Of a DNA stretch of 10,608 nt, positions 1 through 7,243 are shown one piece after another. The notes beneath the pieces are model-generated. The model ran no database searches. It had not been told where the DNA came from and saw only the letters and a list, made by a program, of their open reading frames with translations. Position 1 is the first letter of the stretch. Every line of letters begins with the position of its first letter. A program made the translations under genes and the position numbers. Source of the stretch: Gallionellaceae bacterium (GTDB lineage: Bacteria; Pseudomonadota; Gammaproteobacteria; Burkholderiales; Gallionellaceae); contig JAUSKS010000125.1 of NCBI GenBank assembly GCA_030646595.1, forward strand, positions 1 to 10,608, written 5' to 3'.

Positions 1-2
1 TC

Positions 3-78
3 TGGCTCCCCGACCTGGACTCGAACCAGGGACCTGCGGATTAACAGTCCGTCGCTCTACCGACTGAGCTATCAGGGA
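3..78 (-). tRNA. tRNA-Asn (anticodon GUU)
   Basis: Read on the minus strand this is a complete 76-nt cloverleaf including an encoded CCA (plus-strand TGG at 3-5). The acceptor stem TCCCTGA pairs with TCGGGGA apart from one G-U wobble. The D arm contains AGTCGGTA, the anticodon loop is CTGTTAA (anticodon GTT, asparagine), and the T arm is CCTGG-TTCGAGT-CCAGG. The discriminator base is G. The gene is divergent from the membrane-protein gene that starts at 207. The only weak point in the fold is an A-C mismatch at the top of the anticodon stem. Confidence 0.97.
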
Positions 79-93
79 ATTGACAAGGCCGCT

Positions 94-122
94 ATACTAC
101 TAACTGTAAGCCTGCTGGTCAA
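94..122 (-). promoter_or_regulatory. sigma70-type promoter for tRNA-Asn
   Basis: On the minus strand, -35 TTGACC (117-122) and -10 TAGTAT (94-99) are separated by exactly 17 bp. The -10 box ends 15 nt upstream of the mature tRNA 5' end at 78, which suits a short 5' leader trimmed by RNase P. A GC-rich GCGGCC follows the -10 box. Stable-RNA promoters often carry such a discriminator, so growth-rate or stringent control is plausible but inferred. Confidence 0.7.
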
Positions 123-206
123 TAGATAGATGCCATTGTGACAGTGCTTGCATGATAATGAGGTGATGCGCTACCCAGATTTCTACAACCAGGTGAAGTG
201 ATTTCT

Positions 207-2579
207 ATGGATAAAAAAATTATTTTTATCAAAACCAGCAAGGGTGAAGATGAGACCAAAAGTAAAACCAATCATCTTTACGGCGACCTGAAGCGTATTT
301 TAGGATTGATAGACAATAAATCCACAGTGACAGAGCTGACCAAACGCGCGGCTCCCAGCTTGCGTGATTCATTTGAGGATATGCTACAGAAGTTGGTAGA
401 CGAGGGATTTATTCAAGAACAAGGAAAACCGAGTGCCACCCTCAAAATGGCTGTCCCGAAAGTGACAGTACCTACTAGCCTTGGCAGTGATACTGCACCA
501 GGACTGGATTTTACCAGTGGCAAACGTGAATCGGTTGTACCGCCAGTAATCAAGGAGCAGCCCAGCCGTAACAACCCACAGGAAGCCGCAAATACAGCGC
601 GCGTTGCGGCTGAGGCAGCGTTACAGCGGGCAGAACGTGAAGCGGCAAGAATCAGGATAGAAATTGCCGCTGCTCAAGCCAAGGCCAAGCAGGAAGAAGA
701 AGCAAAAATGCGCGCCGAAGCTGATGTGGCCCGCCTCAAGGCAGAGCAGCAAAATGCACATAGCCAGGCAGAGTTAGCTGCGATGCAGGCCCGGGTGCAA
801 CAGGAAGAAGAAGCAAAAATGCGCGCCGAAGCGGAAGTGGCGCGCCTTAAGGCGGCGCAACAGAATACTCATAGCGATGCAGAATTGCTGGCGATACAGG
901 CCCAGGTAAAGCAGGAAATTGAAGCAAAAATGCGAGCTGAAGCCGAGGTAGCGCGCCTTAAGGCAGAGCAGCAGAATACTCATAGTGATGAAGAATTGCT
1001 GGCGATCCAAGCTCAGGTAAAACAGGAAGCCGACGCAAAAATACGAGCTGAAGCCGAAGTAGTCCGCCTTAAGGAGGAGCAACAGCACGCACAAAGCCAA
1101 GCCGAGCTGGCTACCCAGCAGGCGCAGAAGAAACTGAAGGCAGAGACTCAAGCTAAAGCGCGTGCTGAGGCCGAAGCAGCTCGTCTTAAAGCCAGGGCTG
1201 AGGAAGAGATACATAGGCTGGCAGAAGCTCAAGCCAAAGTCTGGTCCGATGCTGAGCAACGTGCCAAAGATCAGGCAGCAGCGCACAGAGACCAGGGAAG
1301 TGCCCAGCAAATGACTGTGCCTAAGCTGTCCCCAGCCTCAGCGGTGCAAGCTGTGCCACGCATTGTTAAAACTCAGCGTAAACCCTTGCCTTGGGGCACA
1401 ATAAGTGCGGTCTTGCTTGGCTTGTTAGTGGTTGGAGCAGCTTTACTGCCTTATGTGTGGCCCATGCAGCAATATGTGACTAGCATTGAGCAGGCATTAT
1501 CCAGGCAATTGAAACAACCCGTGCATATTGATCAATTGAAAATAAGGTTGCTGCCTTGGCCGGAAATGAGTTTACAAAATGTTTATGTGGGCGCTGGACA
1601 AGAACTGAAAGCGGGCAATGTGGTATTGAAATTTGGCCTGGTTACCTTGTTTTCTGAAGTAAAAACCATTAAAACAATAGTGATAGACAATTTGGCGCTG
1701 AGCGCAGAATCATTTGATCGGACATTACTTTGGTTACAAAGCGCTGGGGGCAATATACATTTTCCAGTGCAGCACATGCTGCTGCAACATGCGCAGATTA
1801 GCAATAGTGGCTTAGGTTTGCCATTACTAAACGGCGTGGTGGATTTTGAGCATGGCCAGATACTCAAGGCATCATTGAATAGTGAAGACGGTAAATTGGG
1901 TGTGGTACTACAGCCGTTGCAATCGCGCTGGCAAATAATGGCAACGATCAAGGAAAATCAATTGCCATTAATACCGGGTATGCTGTTTAATGAACTAAAC
2001 CTCAGGGGTGAAGTAAGTCCAGGTACGGCCTATTTTAATGAAATAGATGGACAGTTGTATGACGGGCAAGTAGTAGGGAGTGCCCGCTTGTTATGGCAAA
2101 ATGGTTGGCAGATAAAAGGACAAGTAAATATAAAAAATCTGGAATTACAAAAAGCGCTACCGCTCTATGGCATTGCTGGCAAGTTGGAGGGCAATGCTAA
2201 TTTTGCTACGCAGGGAATGAAACCTACTTTACTTGCTAAGGATATTCGTATCGATGGCAACTTGGTCGTCAAGCAAGGGATGATCAATAAAATTGATATT
2301 GTAGAAACCGCACGGTGGGTTCATCAGATGAGCACAGCTGGCAGCCGCACCCACTTTGATGAATTAAGCACTGCATTTTCGTCGGATGCGGGTGGTCAGC
2401 ATTTTCGCCAGATCAAAATTTCGGCAGGGATAATGAGTGCCCGAGGCAGTATGGATATAACTCCGGGTAAACAAATATCGGGACAATTAAGTGTTGATTT
2501 GGAAATGCGCGCGGCGATGGGTAGTGTACCGTTACTGTTGGGTGGCACACTTACCAATCCGGTGTTGAAAATACAATAG
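207..2579 (+). CDS. coiled-coil, single-pass membrane protein with AsmA-like C-terminal domain
   Basis: I chose ATG 207 (790 residues) because AGGTG at 191-195 is well placed for it; an in-frame GTG at 198 has no usable ribosome site. Residues 1 to about 75 look like a small helical winged-helix-type domain (KTSKG, then helices ending in LVDEGFIQEQ). A linker of about 50 residues follows. Residues about 130-365 form an Ala/Glu/Lys/Arg/Gln-rich coiled coil containing four tandem 37-residue units (162-309). A basic stretch (KTQRK) precedes one membrane helix at about 397-418. The rest (about 420-790) has the AsmA N-terminal style (QLKQPVHIDQLKIRLLPWP, then NVYVG) and a beta-rich body. Expected topology is N-terminus in the cytoplasm and AsmA-like part in the periplasm. 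AsmA/TamB/YhdP relatives act in lipid movement or envelope assembly. The role of this fusion is unknown, and the N-terminal assignment is a fold impression only. Confidence 0.85.
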   Translation: MDKKIIFIKTSKGEDETKSKTNHLYGDLKRILGLIDNKSTVTELTKRAAPSLRDSFEDMLQKLVDEGFIQEQGKPSATLKMAVPKVTVPTSLGSDTAPGLDFTSGKRESVVPPVIKEQPSRNNPQEAANTARVAAEAALQRAEREAARIRIEIAAAQAKAKQEEEAKMRAEADVARLKAEQQNAHSQAELAAMQARVQQEEEAKMRAEAEVARLKAAQQNTHSDAELLAIQAQVKQEIEAKMRAEAEVARLKAEQQNTHSDEELLAIQAQVKQEADAKIRAEAEVVRLKEEQQHAQSQAELATQQAQKKLKAETQAKARAEAEAARLKARAEEEIHRLAEAQAKVWSDAEQRAKDQAAAHRDQGSAQQMTVPKLSPASAVQAVPRIVKTQRKPLPWGTISAVLLGLLVVGAALLPYVWPMQQYVTSIEQALSRQLKQPVHIDQLKIRLLPWPEMSLQNVYVGAGQELKAGNVVLKFGLVTLFSEVKTIKTIVIDNLALSAESFDRTLLWLQSAGGNIHFPVQHMLLQHAQISNSGLGLPLLNGVVDFEHGQILKASLNSEDGKLGVVLQPLQSRWQIMATIKENQLPLIPGMLFNELNLRGEVSPGTAYFNEIDGQLYDGQVVGSARLLWQNGWQIKGQVNIKNLELQKALPLYGIAGKLEGNANFATQGMKPTLLAKDIRIDGNLVVKQGMINKIDIVETARWVHQMSTAGSRTHFDELSTAFSSDAGGQHFRQIKISAGIMSARGSMDITPGKQISGQLSVDLEMRAAMGSVPLLLGGTLTNPVLKIQ
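690..1133 (+). repeat. four tandem 111-bp coding repeats in the coiled coil
   Basis: The period is exactly 111 bp. Copies begin CAGGAA at 690, 801, 912 and 1023. Each encodes 37 residues, and the first three share the core AEAKMRAEA-type segment followed by VARLKA. Copies 1 and 2 share the first 32 bases; copies 2 and 3 share most of their second half (AACTCATAG, GAATTGCTGGCGAT). A degenerate partial unit lies before 690 and a fifth, slightly longer one follows 1133 (KARAEAEAARLKA). The frame is kept throughout, so copy-number change would lengthen or shorten the coil without breaking the gene. Confidence 0.9.
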
Positions 2580-2811
2580 TTTTGCTCATTTTAGTTGTGC
2601 ACAGGAACAGTGAGTAACTTTGTGCATAAGCAGTCAGGAATGATGCTTAACTGCCTCTCAGATAACCCTTTTTAACCTGCCGCCTAATTATTAATCTTTT
2701 TAAAAACATAATATAAACATACAGATACTGTAAGTTGACTGGCTGGAAAGCGGAAAGCAGGCAGCAATGTGGCGTATTTATTGAGGTTGTGGATTATTGG
2801 GGAATGTCAAG
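2580..2811 (+). promoter_or_regulatory. intergenic region upstream of xseA, probable promoter area
   Basis: This 232-bp gap separates the AsmA-like gene from xseA. The stretch 2685-2735 is strongly AT-rich (TTATTA at 2688, TATAAA at 2712, 18-bp spacing), a poor but possible sigma70 match. I see no convincing terminator for the upstream gene: TAAGCA (2627-2632) and TGCTTA (2644-2649) form only a weak AT-rich hairpin with no T-run directly after it. TTGTGCA occurs twice, at 2595 and 2620, 25 bp apart, meaning unknown. The exact promoter is not resolved. Confidence 0.3.
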
Positions 2812-4095
2812 ATGGTTTTGGATTTAATTACAGATAATAAAAATTATGTATTTAGCGTCTCTGAGCTCAATCAGGCAGCCAAACGCTTACTGGAAAATGG
2901 CCTGCCTTTGCTGTGGGTACGCGGTGAAATTTCCAATCTTGTCTGTGCTGCATCCGGACATTGGTATTTTTCGCTGAAAGATCAACAAGCCCAAGTGCGT
3001 TGTGTGATGTTTCGCCACAAAAGCCAATATCTGGAGTGGCAACCCAAAAATGGCATGCAGGTGGAAGTGTTAGCGCTCGCTACCTTGTATGAAACCCGTG
3101 GCGATTTCCAATTAACGCTGGAGCAAATGCGGCCTGCTGGCTTGGGTGTTTTATACGAAGCCTTTGAACGACTCAAGCGCAAGCTGGAAGAGGAGCAACT
3201 TTTTGCAGCTGCGCGCAAACGACCCTTGCCGTTTCTTCCGGCGCAAATCGGCATTATCACTTCGCCTCAGGCTGCCGCACTGCGAGATGTGCTAACTACC
3301 TTGACCAAGCGCATGCCAGGCATTCCGGTGATACTTTATCCTGTGCCTGTACAAGGTGCGGGGGCGGCGCAAAAAATTGCGCAGGCCATAGAACAAGCCA
3401 ATGAGCGAGCAGAATGTGATGTGTTATTGCTGTGCCGTGGCGGGGGCAGTATTGAAGACTTGTGGGCATTTAATGAAGAAGTGGTAGCGCGGGCCATTGC
3501 TGCCAGCCGTATTCCGCTGGTGAGCGGGGTAGGCCATGAAACCGACTTTACCATCGCCGATTTTGTGGCCGATCAGCGTGCGGCGACGCCCACTGCCGCC
3601 GCACAACTGGTAACCCCGCAGCGGCAGGAATTGCTGCAACGCCTGCAACAATTGGCGCAACGCCTGGCGCGGAATAGCCAGCGGCACTTTGAGCGGGTGA
3701 TGCAGCAACTGGATTATTTACAGCGCCGCCTGATACATCCAGCCCAGCGTGTACAGCAACAGACACAACACCTTGCCCATCTACAGCAGCGCCTGCATCG
3801 GGTACGCCCGGCGATTGGGCAGTTTAATGTGCGGCAGATGGAGTTGAGGCGACGCTTGCAGGCCAGCATGCAGCATACTTTCCAAGGCATGAGCTTGCGC
3901 CTGCATAACGTGCAGCAACATCTGCTGCATCTGGATCCGCAGCAGGTGTTGGCCCGTGGTTATAGCCTGGTGCGCGATGAGCACGGTGAGCTGGTTACAG
4001 ATAGTGCAACGCTATCTCCAGATGCCTGCCTGGACATTACTTTCGCGCGCGGCTGGGCACAGGCCAGACTGACTGGCAAGAGCCCCGCGCAATGA
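2812..4095 (+). CDS. xseA: exodeoxyribonuclease VII large subunit
   Basis: XseA is the catalytic subunit of exonuclease VII, which degrades single-stranded DNA to oligonucleotides from both ends together with several XseB subunits in the cytoplasm. ATG 2812 is preferred because GGGGAA lies at 2799-2804; an in-frame TTG at 2797 overlaps that site. The product is 427 residues, slightly shorter than E. coli XseA. Residues 1-105 are the OB-fold DNA-binding domain (FSVSELN, VRGEISN, GHWYFSLKD). The nuclease core follows with GIITSPQAAALRDVL (147-161), LLCRGGGSIEDLWAFNEE (206-223) and SGVGHETDFTIADFVADQRA. D159, R209, H242 and D245 match the positions known to be catalytic in E. coli (D155, R205, H238, D241). 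Residues about 270-390 are a Gln/Leu/Arg-rich coiled coil that in the family binds XseB. The stop overlaps the next start (ATGA). xseB is not in the window. Confidence 0.97.
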   Translation: MVLDLITDNKNYVFSVSELNQAAKRLLENGLPLLWVRGEISNLVCAASGHWYFSLKDQQAQVRCVMFRHKSQYLEWQPKNGMQVEVLALATLYETRGDFQLTLEQMRPAGLGVLYEAFERLKRKLEEEQLFAAARKRPLPFLPAQIGIITSPQAAALRDVLTTLTKRMPGIPVILYPVPVQGAGAAQKIAQAIEQANERAECDVLLLCRGGGSIEDLWAFNEEVVARAIAASRIPLVSGVGHETDFTIADFVADQRAATPTAAAQLVTPQRQELLQRLQQLAQRLARNSQRHFERVMQQLDYLQRRLIHPAQRVQQQTQHLAHLQQRLHRVRPAIGQFNVRQMELRRRLQASMQHTFQGMSLRLHNVQQHLLHLDPQQVLARGYSLVRDEHGELVTDSATLSPDACLDITFARGWAQARLTGKSPAQ

Positions 4096-5738
4096 AATTG
4101 CATTCCTGCTCGTGGCGAGCAATCAGTTTGCTGCTGATCGTCACCATTATTTGGTTTGGCACACTGGACTATCGCAAACTGGTCAAGCCGGATGAAGGGC
4201 GCTATGCCGAGATTGCGCGCGAAATGGCGGTGACAGGTGATTGGGTAACGCCGCGCCTGAATGCGCTGAAATATTTTGAAAAACCGCCGCTGCAATACTG
4301 GGCCACCGCCACAGCCTATACCTTATTCGGCGAGCATCAATGGACGGCGCGCTTGTGGTCGGCATTAACCGGCTTTGCTGGCCTATTCTGGATAGGCTTC
4401 GTGGGTATACGCTTGTTTGGCCGAGAAGCCGGGCAATACGCTGCGCTTTTGCTGCTGGGTAGCATGTTGTACAGCATGATAGGTCATATCAATACCCTGG
4501 ACATGGGGCTCACTTTTTTCCTGACTGTGGGTATCAGCAGCCTGCTGTTAGGCCAGCAAGTAAGCGCTGCTCCACATACTCGGCGTAACTGGATGTGGCT
4601 GGCGTGGATTGCGCTAGGCCTGGCGGTGTTGAGCAAAGGGCTAATCGGACTGGTGCTGCCCGGCGCAGCGCTGGTGGTTTATGCGGTATTGCAACGTGAC
4701 TGGGGATTATGGAAACGCTTGCATCTAGTGACTGGACTGCTGCTTTTTCTGCTGGTCACCGTACCCTGGTTTATTCTGGTGATGAAAGCCAATCCGGAAT
4801 TTTTTCAGCGCTTTTTTATTTACGAACACTACACCCGCTTTACGACCAAAGAGCTGGGCCGCTATGAGCCCTGGTATTATTTTATTCCTATTGTACTGGC
4901 GGGTATTTTACCGTGGACTTTGCTGATGTTTGATACCGTGCTGCGTACCTGGAAGGGCAGTGGTGATGGAAAAAAATTTAATGCAGCCCGTTTTTTGCTG
5001 ATATGGATAGCGTTCGTCTATTTGTTTTTTTCGGTATCCGGCTCTAAATTGCCTTCCTATGTGTTACCTATATTTCCGGCGCTGGCTTTGCTGATGGGCA
5101 AGCAATTGGCAGAGATGAATACACGCAGAATATTCTGGCTCACCGCTCCGATGATAGCTGTAGCATTGGTGTTATTTGGGCTTGCGCCCTATATGGCGCG
5201 GCTGGCAGATACGCCACTAAAACAGGAAATGCATGGAAATTATGCAAACTGGATTATGGTCGCGGCGTTAATATGGTTGTTGGGCATTGTGACTACCTTA
5301 GTGATGCTGCGCCGTGATAGAAAATCAACGGCGATATGGGTATTGGCACTCAGCTCTTTTTTGGCAGCGCAGATTATGCTGTGCGGACATAATACTGTGG
5401 CACGCGGGCGGTCGTCGTATCATATTGCCGAAGCAATCCGCGCTTACGTCACACCCGATATTCCATTTTATTCGGTAGCTGGCTACGAGCAGACACTGCC
5501 GTTTTATTTGAAGCGTACTTTTACCCTGGTCGCTTATCAGGATGAAATGGGTTTCGGCATCAAGCAGGAGCCTGCGCGCTGGATACCGGATATTGCCAGC
5601 TTCGCCCAGGTGTGGCGAGACCAGCCAGCGGCGCTGGCGATCATGCCGCAAGATATTTATCCGCAATTACAACAACAGGGATTGCCCATGAAAATTATTT
5701 TTGCAGATACCCAATATATTGTGGTGAGCAAACCATGA
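4092..5738 (+). CDS. arnT: GT39-family (ArnT-like) lipid A glycosyltransferase
   Basis: This 548-residue polytopic membrane protein resembles ArnT. ArnT moves 4-amino-4-deoxy-L-arabinose from undecaprenyl phosphate onto lipid A phosphate at the periplasmic face of the inner membrane, which lowers negative charge and protects against polymyxin. Length matches E. coli ArnT (550). The first membrane helix is at about 10-26. It is followed by the periplasmic-loop signature KPDEGRYAEIAREM with acidic D34/E35, then GDWVTPRLNALKYFEKPPLQYW (50-70). About a dozen hydrophobic segments follow, with SKGLIGLVLPG and GSKLPSYVLPIFPALALL, and then a soluble C-terminal part. ATG 4092 overlaps the xseA stop by 4 nt, and the next gene overlaps this stop in the same way. 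The neighbouring ArnB-like gene supports an amino-sugar donor. GT39 enzymes vary in substrate, so the exact sugar is inferred. Confidence 0.85.
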   Translation: MKLHSCSWRAISLLLIVTIIWFGTLDYRKLVKPDEGRYAEIAREMAVTGDWVTPRLNALKYFEKPPLQYWATATAYTLFGEHQWTARLWSALTGFAGLFWIGFVGIRLFGREAGQYAALLLLGSMLYSMIGHINTLDMGLTFFLTVGISSLLLGQQVSAAPHTRRNWMWLAWIALGLAVLSKGLIGLVLPGAALVVYAVLQRDWGLWKRLHLVTGLLLFLLVTVPWFILVMKANPEFFQRFFIYEHYTRFTTKELGRYEPWYYFIPIVLAGILPWTLLMFDTVLRTWKGSGDGKKFNAARFLLIWIAFVYLFFSVSGSKLPSYVLPIFPALALLMGKQLAEMNTRRIFWLTAPMIAVALVLFGLAPYMARLADTPLKQEMHGNYANWIMVAALIWLLGIVTTLVMLRRDRKSTAIWVLALSSFLAAQIMLCGHNTVARGRSSYHIAEAIRAYVTPDIPFYSVAGYEQTLPFYLKRTFTLVAYQDEMGFGIKQEPARWIPDIASFAQVWRDQPAALAIMPQDIYPQLQQQGLPMKIIFADTQYIVVSKP

Positions 5739-6106
5739 GCCTGATCAGCTTTGGGTTGATATTTACTGGTGTCATGCTGAATGCTGCCGCGCAGATATTG
5801 ATGAAGGCCGGTACCAACAGTATTGGCTACTTTGAATTCAGCAGCGCAAACATTTTGCCCATAGGCTGGAAGCTGGCCACCGAGCCGCACATTGTAGGCG
5901 CGCTGTTTTGCTATGCACTCAGCGTAGTTATCTGGATACTGGCACTGTCGCGCGTTCCGGTCAGCATTGCCTTTCCCTTGCTTTCGATGGCTTATATCGT
6001 GAATGCCATCGCAGCCTGGTATTTGCTGAATGAAACGCTCAACCCGGCTAAGATGCTAGGGATAGGGGTTATCATTCTGGGTGTCATTATTATTTCACGC
6101 GCCTGA
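5735..6106 (+). CDS. small four-helix SMR/EamA-type membrane protein, ArnE-like flippase subunit
   Basis: This 123-residue protein is mostly hydrophobic, with four predicted helices (about 3-20, 48-68, 72-93, 100-121). It carries the SMR/EamA hallmarks NAAAQILMKAG near the N-terminus and VPVSIAFPLLSMAYIVNAIAAWYLLNE in the second half. Family members include ArnE, which with ArnF is proposed to flip undecaprenyl-phosphate-Ara4N to the periplasm. ATG 5735 is chosen because GGTGAG at 5723-5728 is 6 nt upstream and it overlaps the arnT-like stop by ATGA. Its place between arnT-like and arnB-like genes makes a donor-lipid flippase the best guess. No ArnF partner is visible, so it may work as a homodimer, or its partner lies elsewhere. 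A drug-efflux SMR role is less likely from context. Confidence 0.85.
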   Translation: MSLISFGLIFTGVMLNAAAQILMKAGTNSIGYFEFSSANILPIGWKLATEPHIVGALFCYALSVVIWILALSRVPVSIAFPLLSMAYIVNAIAAWYLLNETLNPAKMLGIGVIILGVIIISRA

Positions 6107-6113
6107 GCTGCAA

Positions 6114-7241
6114 ATGTCTACGAATAATTTTTTACCTTTCAGTAAACCCTGCATTGATGAATCCACCATTGCTGCGGTAGGAGAAACACTGCGCTCGGGC
6201 TGGATAACCAATGGCCCCAAAGTGCTGGAGTTTGAGAAACAGCTATCTGCATATTTTGGTGGACGTCCGGTGCGCACGTTTAACTCGGGCACCTGCACCA
6301 TGGAAATTGCGCTACGCATTGCAGGTATAGGCGCAGGCGATGAAGTTATCACTACTCCCATTTCCTGGGTGGCAACGGCCAATGTCATCCTTGAAGTGGG
6401 CGCAACCCCCGTGTTTGCAGACGTTGATCCAGTCACGCGCAATATTGATCTGGATAAACTGGAAGCAGCAATAACCCCGCGCACCAAAGCCATCATCCCA
6501 GTGTATCTGGCAGGCAAGCCGGTGGATATGGATAAGCTGTATGCGATTGCAGCCAGACACAAACTGCGCGTAATCGAAGATGCCGCGCAAGCGATAGGCT
6601 CCACATGGCAAGGCAAGCCCATCGGTTCGTTTGGCGATTTTGTCTCATTCAGTTTTCAGGCCAACAAAAATATTACTACTGCCGAAGGCGGATGCCTGGT
6701 ATTAAACAATGCTGCTGAAGCCGCGTTAGCGGAGAAGTATCGCTTGCAAGGCGTCACGCGCAGCGGCTGGGATGGCATCGAAGTGGATGTGCTGGGCGGA
6801 AAATACAACATGACTGATATTGCCGCTACGATAGGTCTAGGACAGTTTGCGCAATTAAATACCATCACCGCCCAGCGGCGTAAACTGGCAAAACATTATT
6901 TCGCAACACTGGGTAAGGATTTTGAAAAACAAACCGGCGCACAATTACCGCCTGCCGAGTTAGCGAACACCAACTGGCATCTATTCCAGATCGTGCTGCC
7001 GGAACGCATCACTCGTGCAGATTTCATGGCGCGGATGAAAGAACAAAACATCGGCATCGGCTATCACTATGCGGCCATCCACCTGTTCAAACTATATCGC
7101 GCATTAGGGTTCAAGGAAGGCATGTTCCCCATAGCCGAACGCATCGGGCGGCAGATTGTTTCTTTGCCCATGTTTGCAACGATGACAGAAGTCGATGTGG
7201 AGCACGTCTGTGCAGCGATGAAAGATGTGCTGGCTGGATGA
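6114..7241 (+). CDS. arnB: DegT/DnrJ/EryC1/StrS PLP-dependent sugar aminotransferase, ArnB-like
   Basis: The product is a 375-residue cytoplasmic PLP enzyme that transfers an amino group, normally from glutamate, to a nucleotide keto-sugar. In ArnB the product is UDP-4-amino-4-deoxy-L-arabinose. The N-terminus FLPFSKP...LRSGWITNGPKV closely follows E. coli ArnB as I recall it. GDEVITTPISWVATANVI, the PLP-binding VIEDAAQAIG (D156) and SFSFQANKNITTAEGG are present, with K185 the expected Schiff-base lysine. AWHLF-type NWHLFQIVLP and IGIGYHYAAIH further match. ArnB has DAAHA where this has DAAQA. Start ATG 6114 lies 7 nt after the preceding stop, with a weak GAG at 6105-6107. An in-frame GTG at 6081 would add 11 residues and overlap the upstream gene. 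The arn function is supported by neighbours, but related enzymes act on other keto-sugars and ArnA is absent here. Confidence 0.88.
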   Translation: MSTNNFLPFSKPCIDESTIAAVGETLRSGWITNGPKVLEFEKQLSAYFGGRPVRTFNSGTCTMEIALRIAGIGAGDEVITTPISWVATANVILEVGATPVFADVDPVTRNIDLDKLEAAITPRTKAIIPVYLAGKPVDMDKLYAIAARHKLRVIEDAAQAIGSTWQGKPIGSFGDFVSFSFQANKNITTAEGGCLVLNNAAEAALAEKYRLQGVTRSGWDGIEVDVLGGKYNMTDIAATIGLGQFAQLNTITAQRRKLAKHYFATLGKDFEKQTGAQLPPAELANTNWHLFQIVLPERITRADFMARMKEQNIGIGYHYAAIHLFKLYRALGFKEGMFPIAERIGRQIVSLPMFATMTEVDVEHVCAAMKDVLAG

Positions 7242-7243
7242 TT

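Noticed and set aside
80..85. Perfect TTGACA on the plus strand
   Set aside because: No -10 box at 16-18 bp (103-108 reads AACTGT). The good promoter here is on the minus strand and serves tRNA-Asn.
690..1133. Regularly spaced repeats as a possible CRISPR array
   Set aside because: The unit is a 111-bp contiguous in-frame coding repeat with no unique spacers.
774..1310. 178-codon minus-strand ORF
   Set aside because: It mirrors the repetitive coiled-coil coding strand; low-complexity Leu/Phe/Cys-rich translation and no ribosome site.
2627..2649. TAAGCA/TGCTTA hairpin as a terminator after the AsmA-like gene
   Set aside because: Six AT-rich pairs, an 11-nt loop and no T-run directly after it; too weak to call.
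5612..5734. N-terminal extension of the small SMR-type protein
   Set aside because: It would overlap the arnT-like gene by over 120 nt. ATG 5735 has GGTGAG at good spacing, and the protein then has the usual family length.
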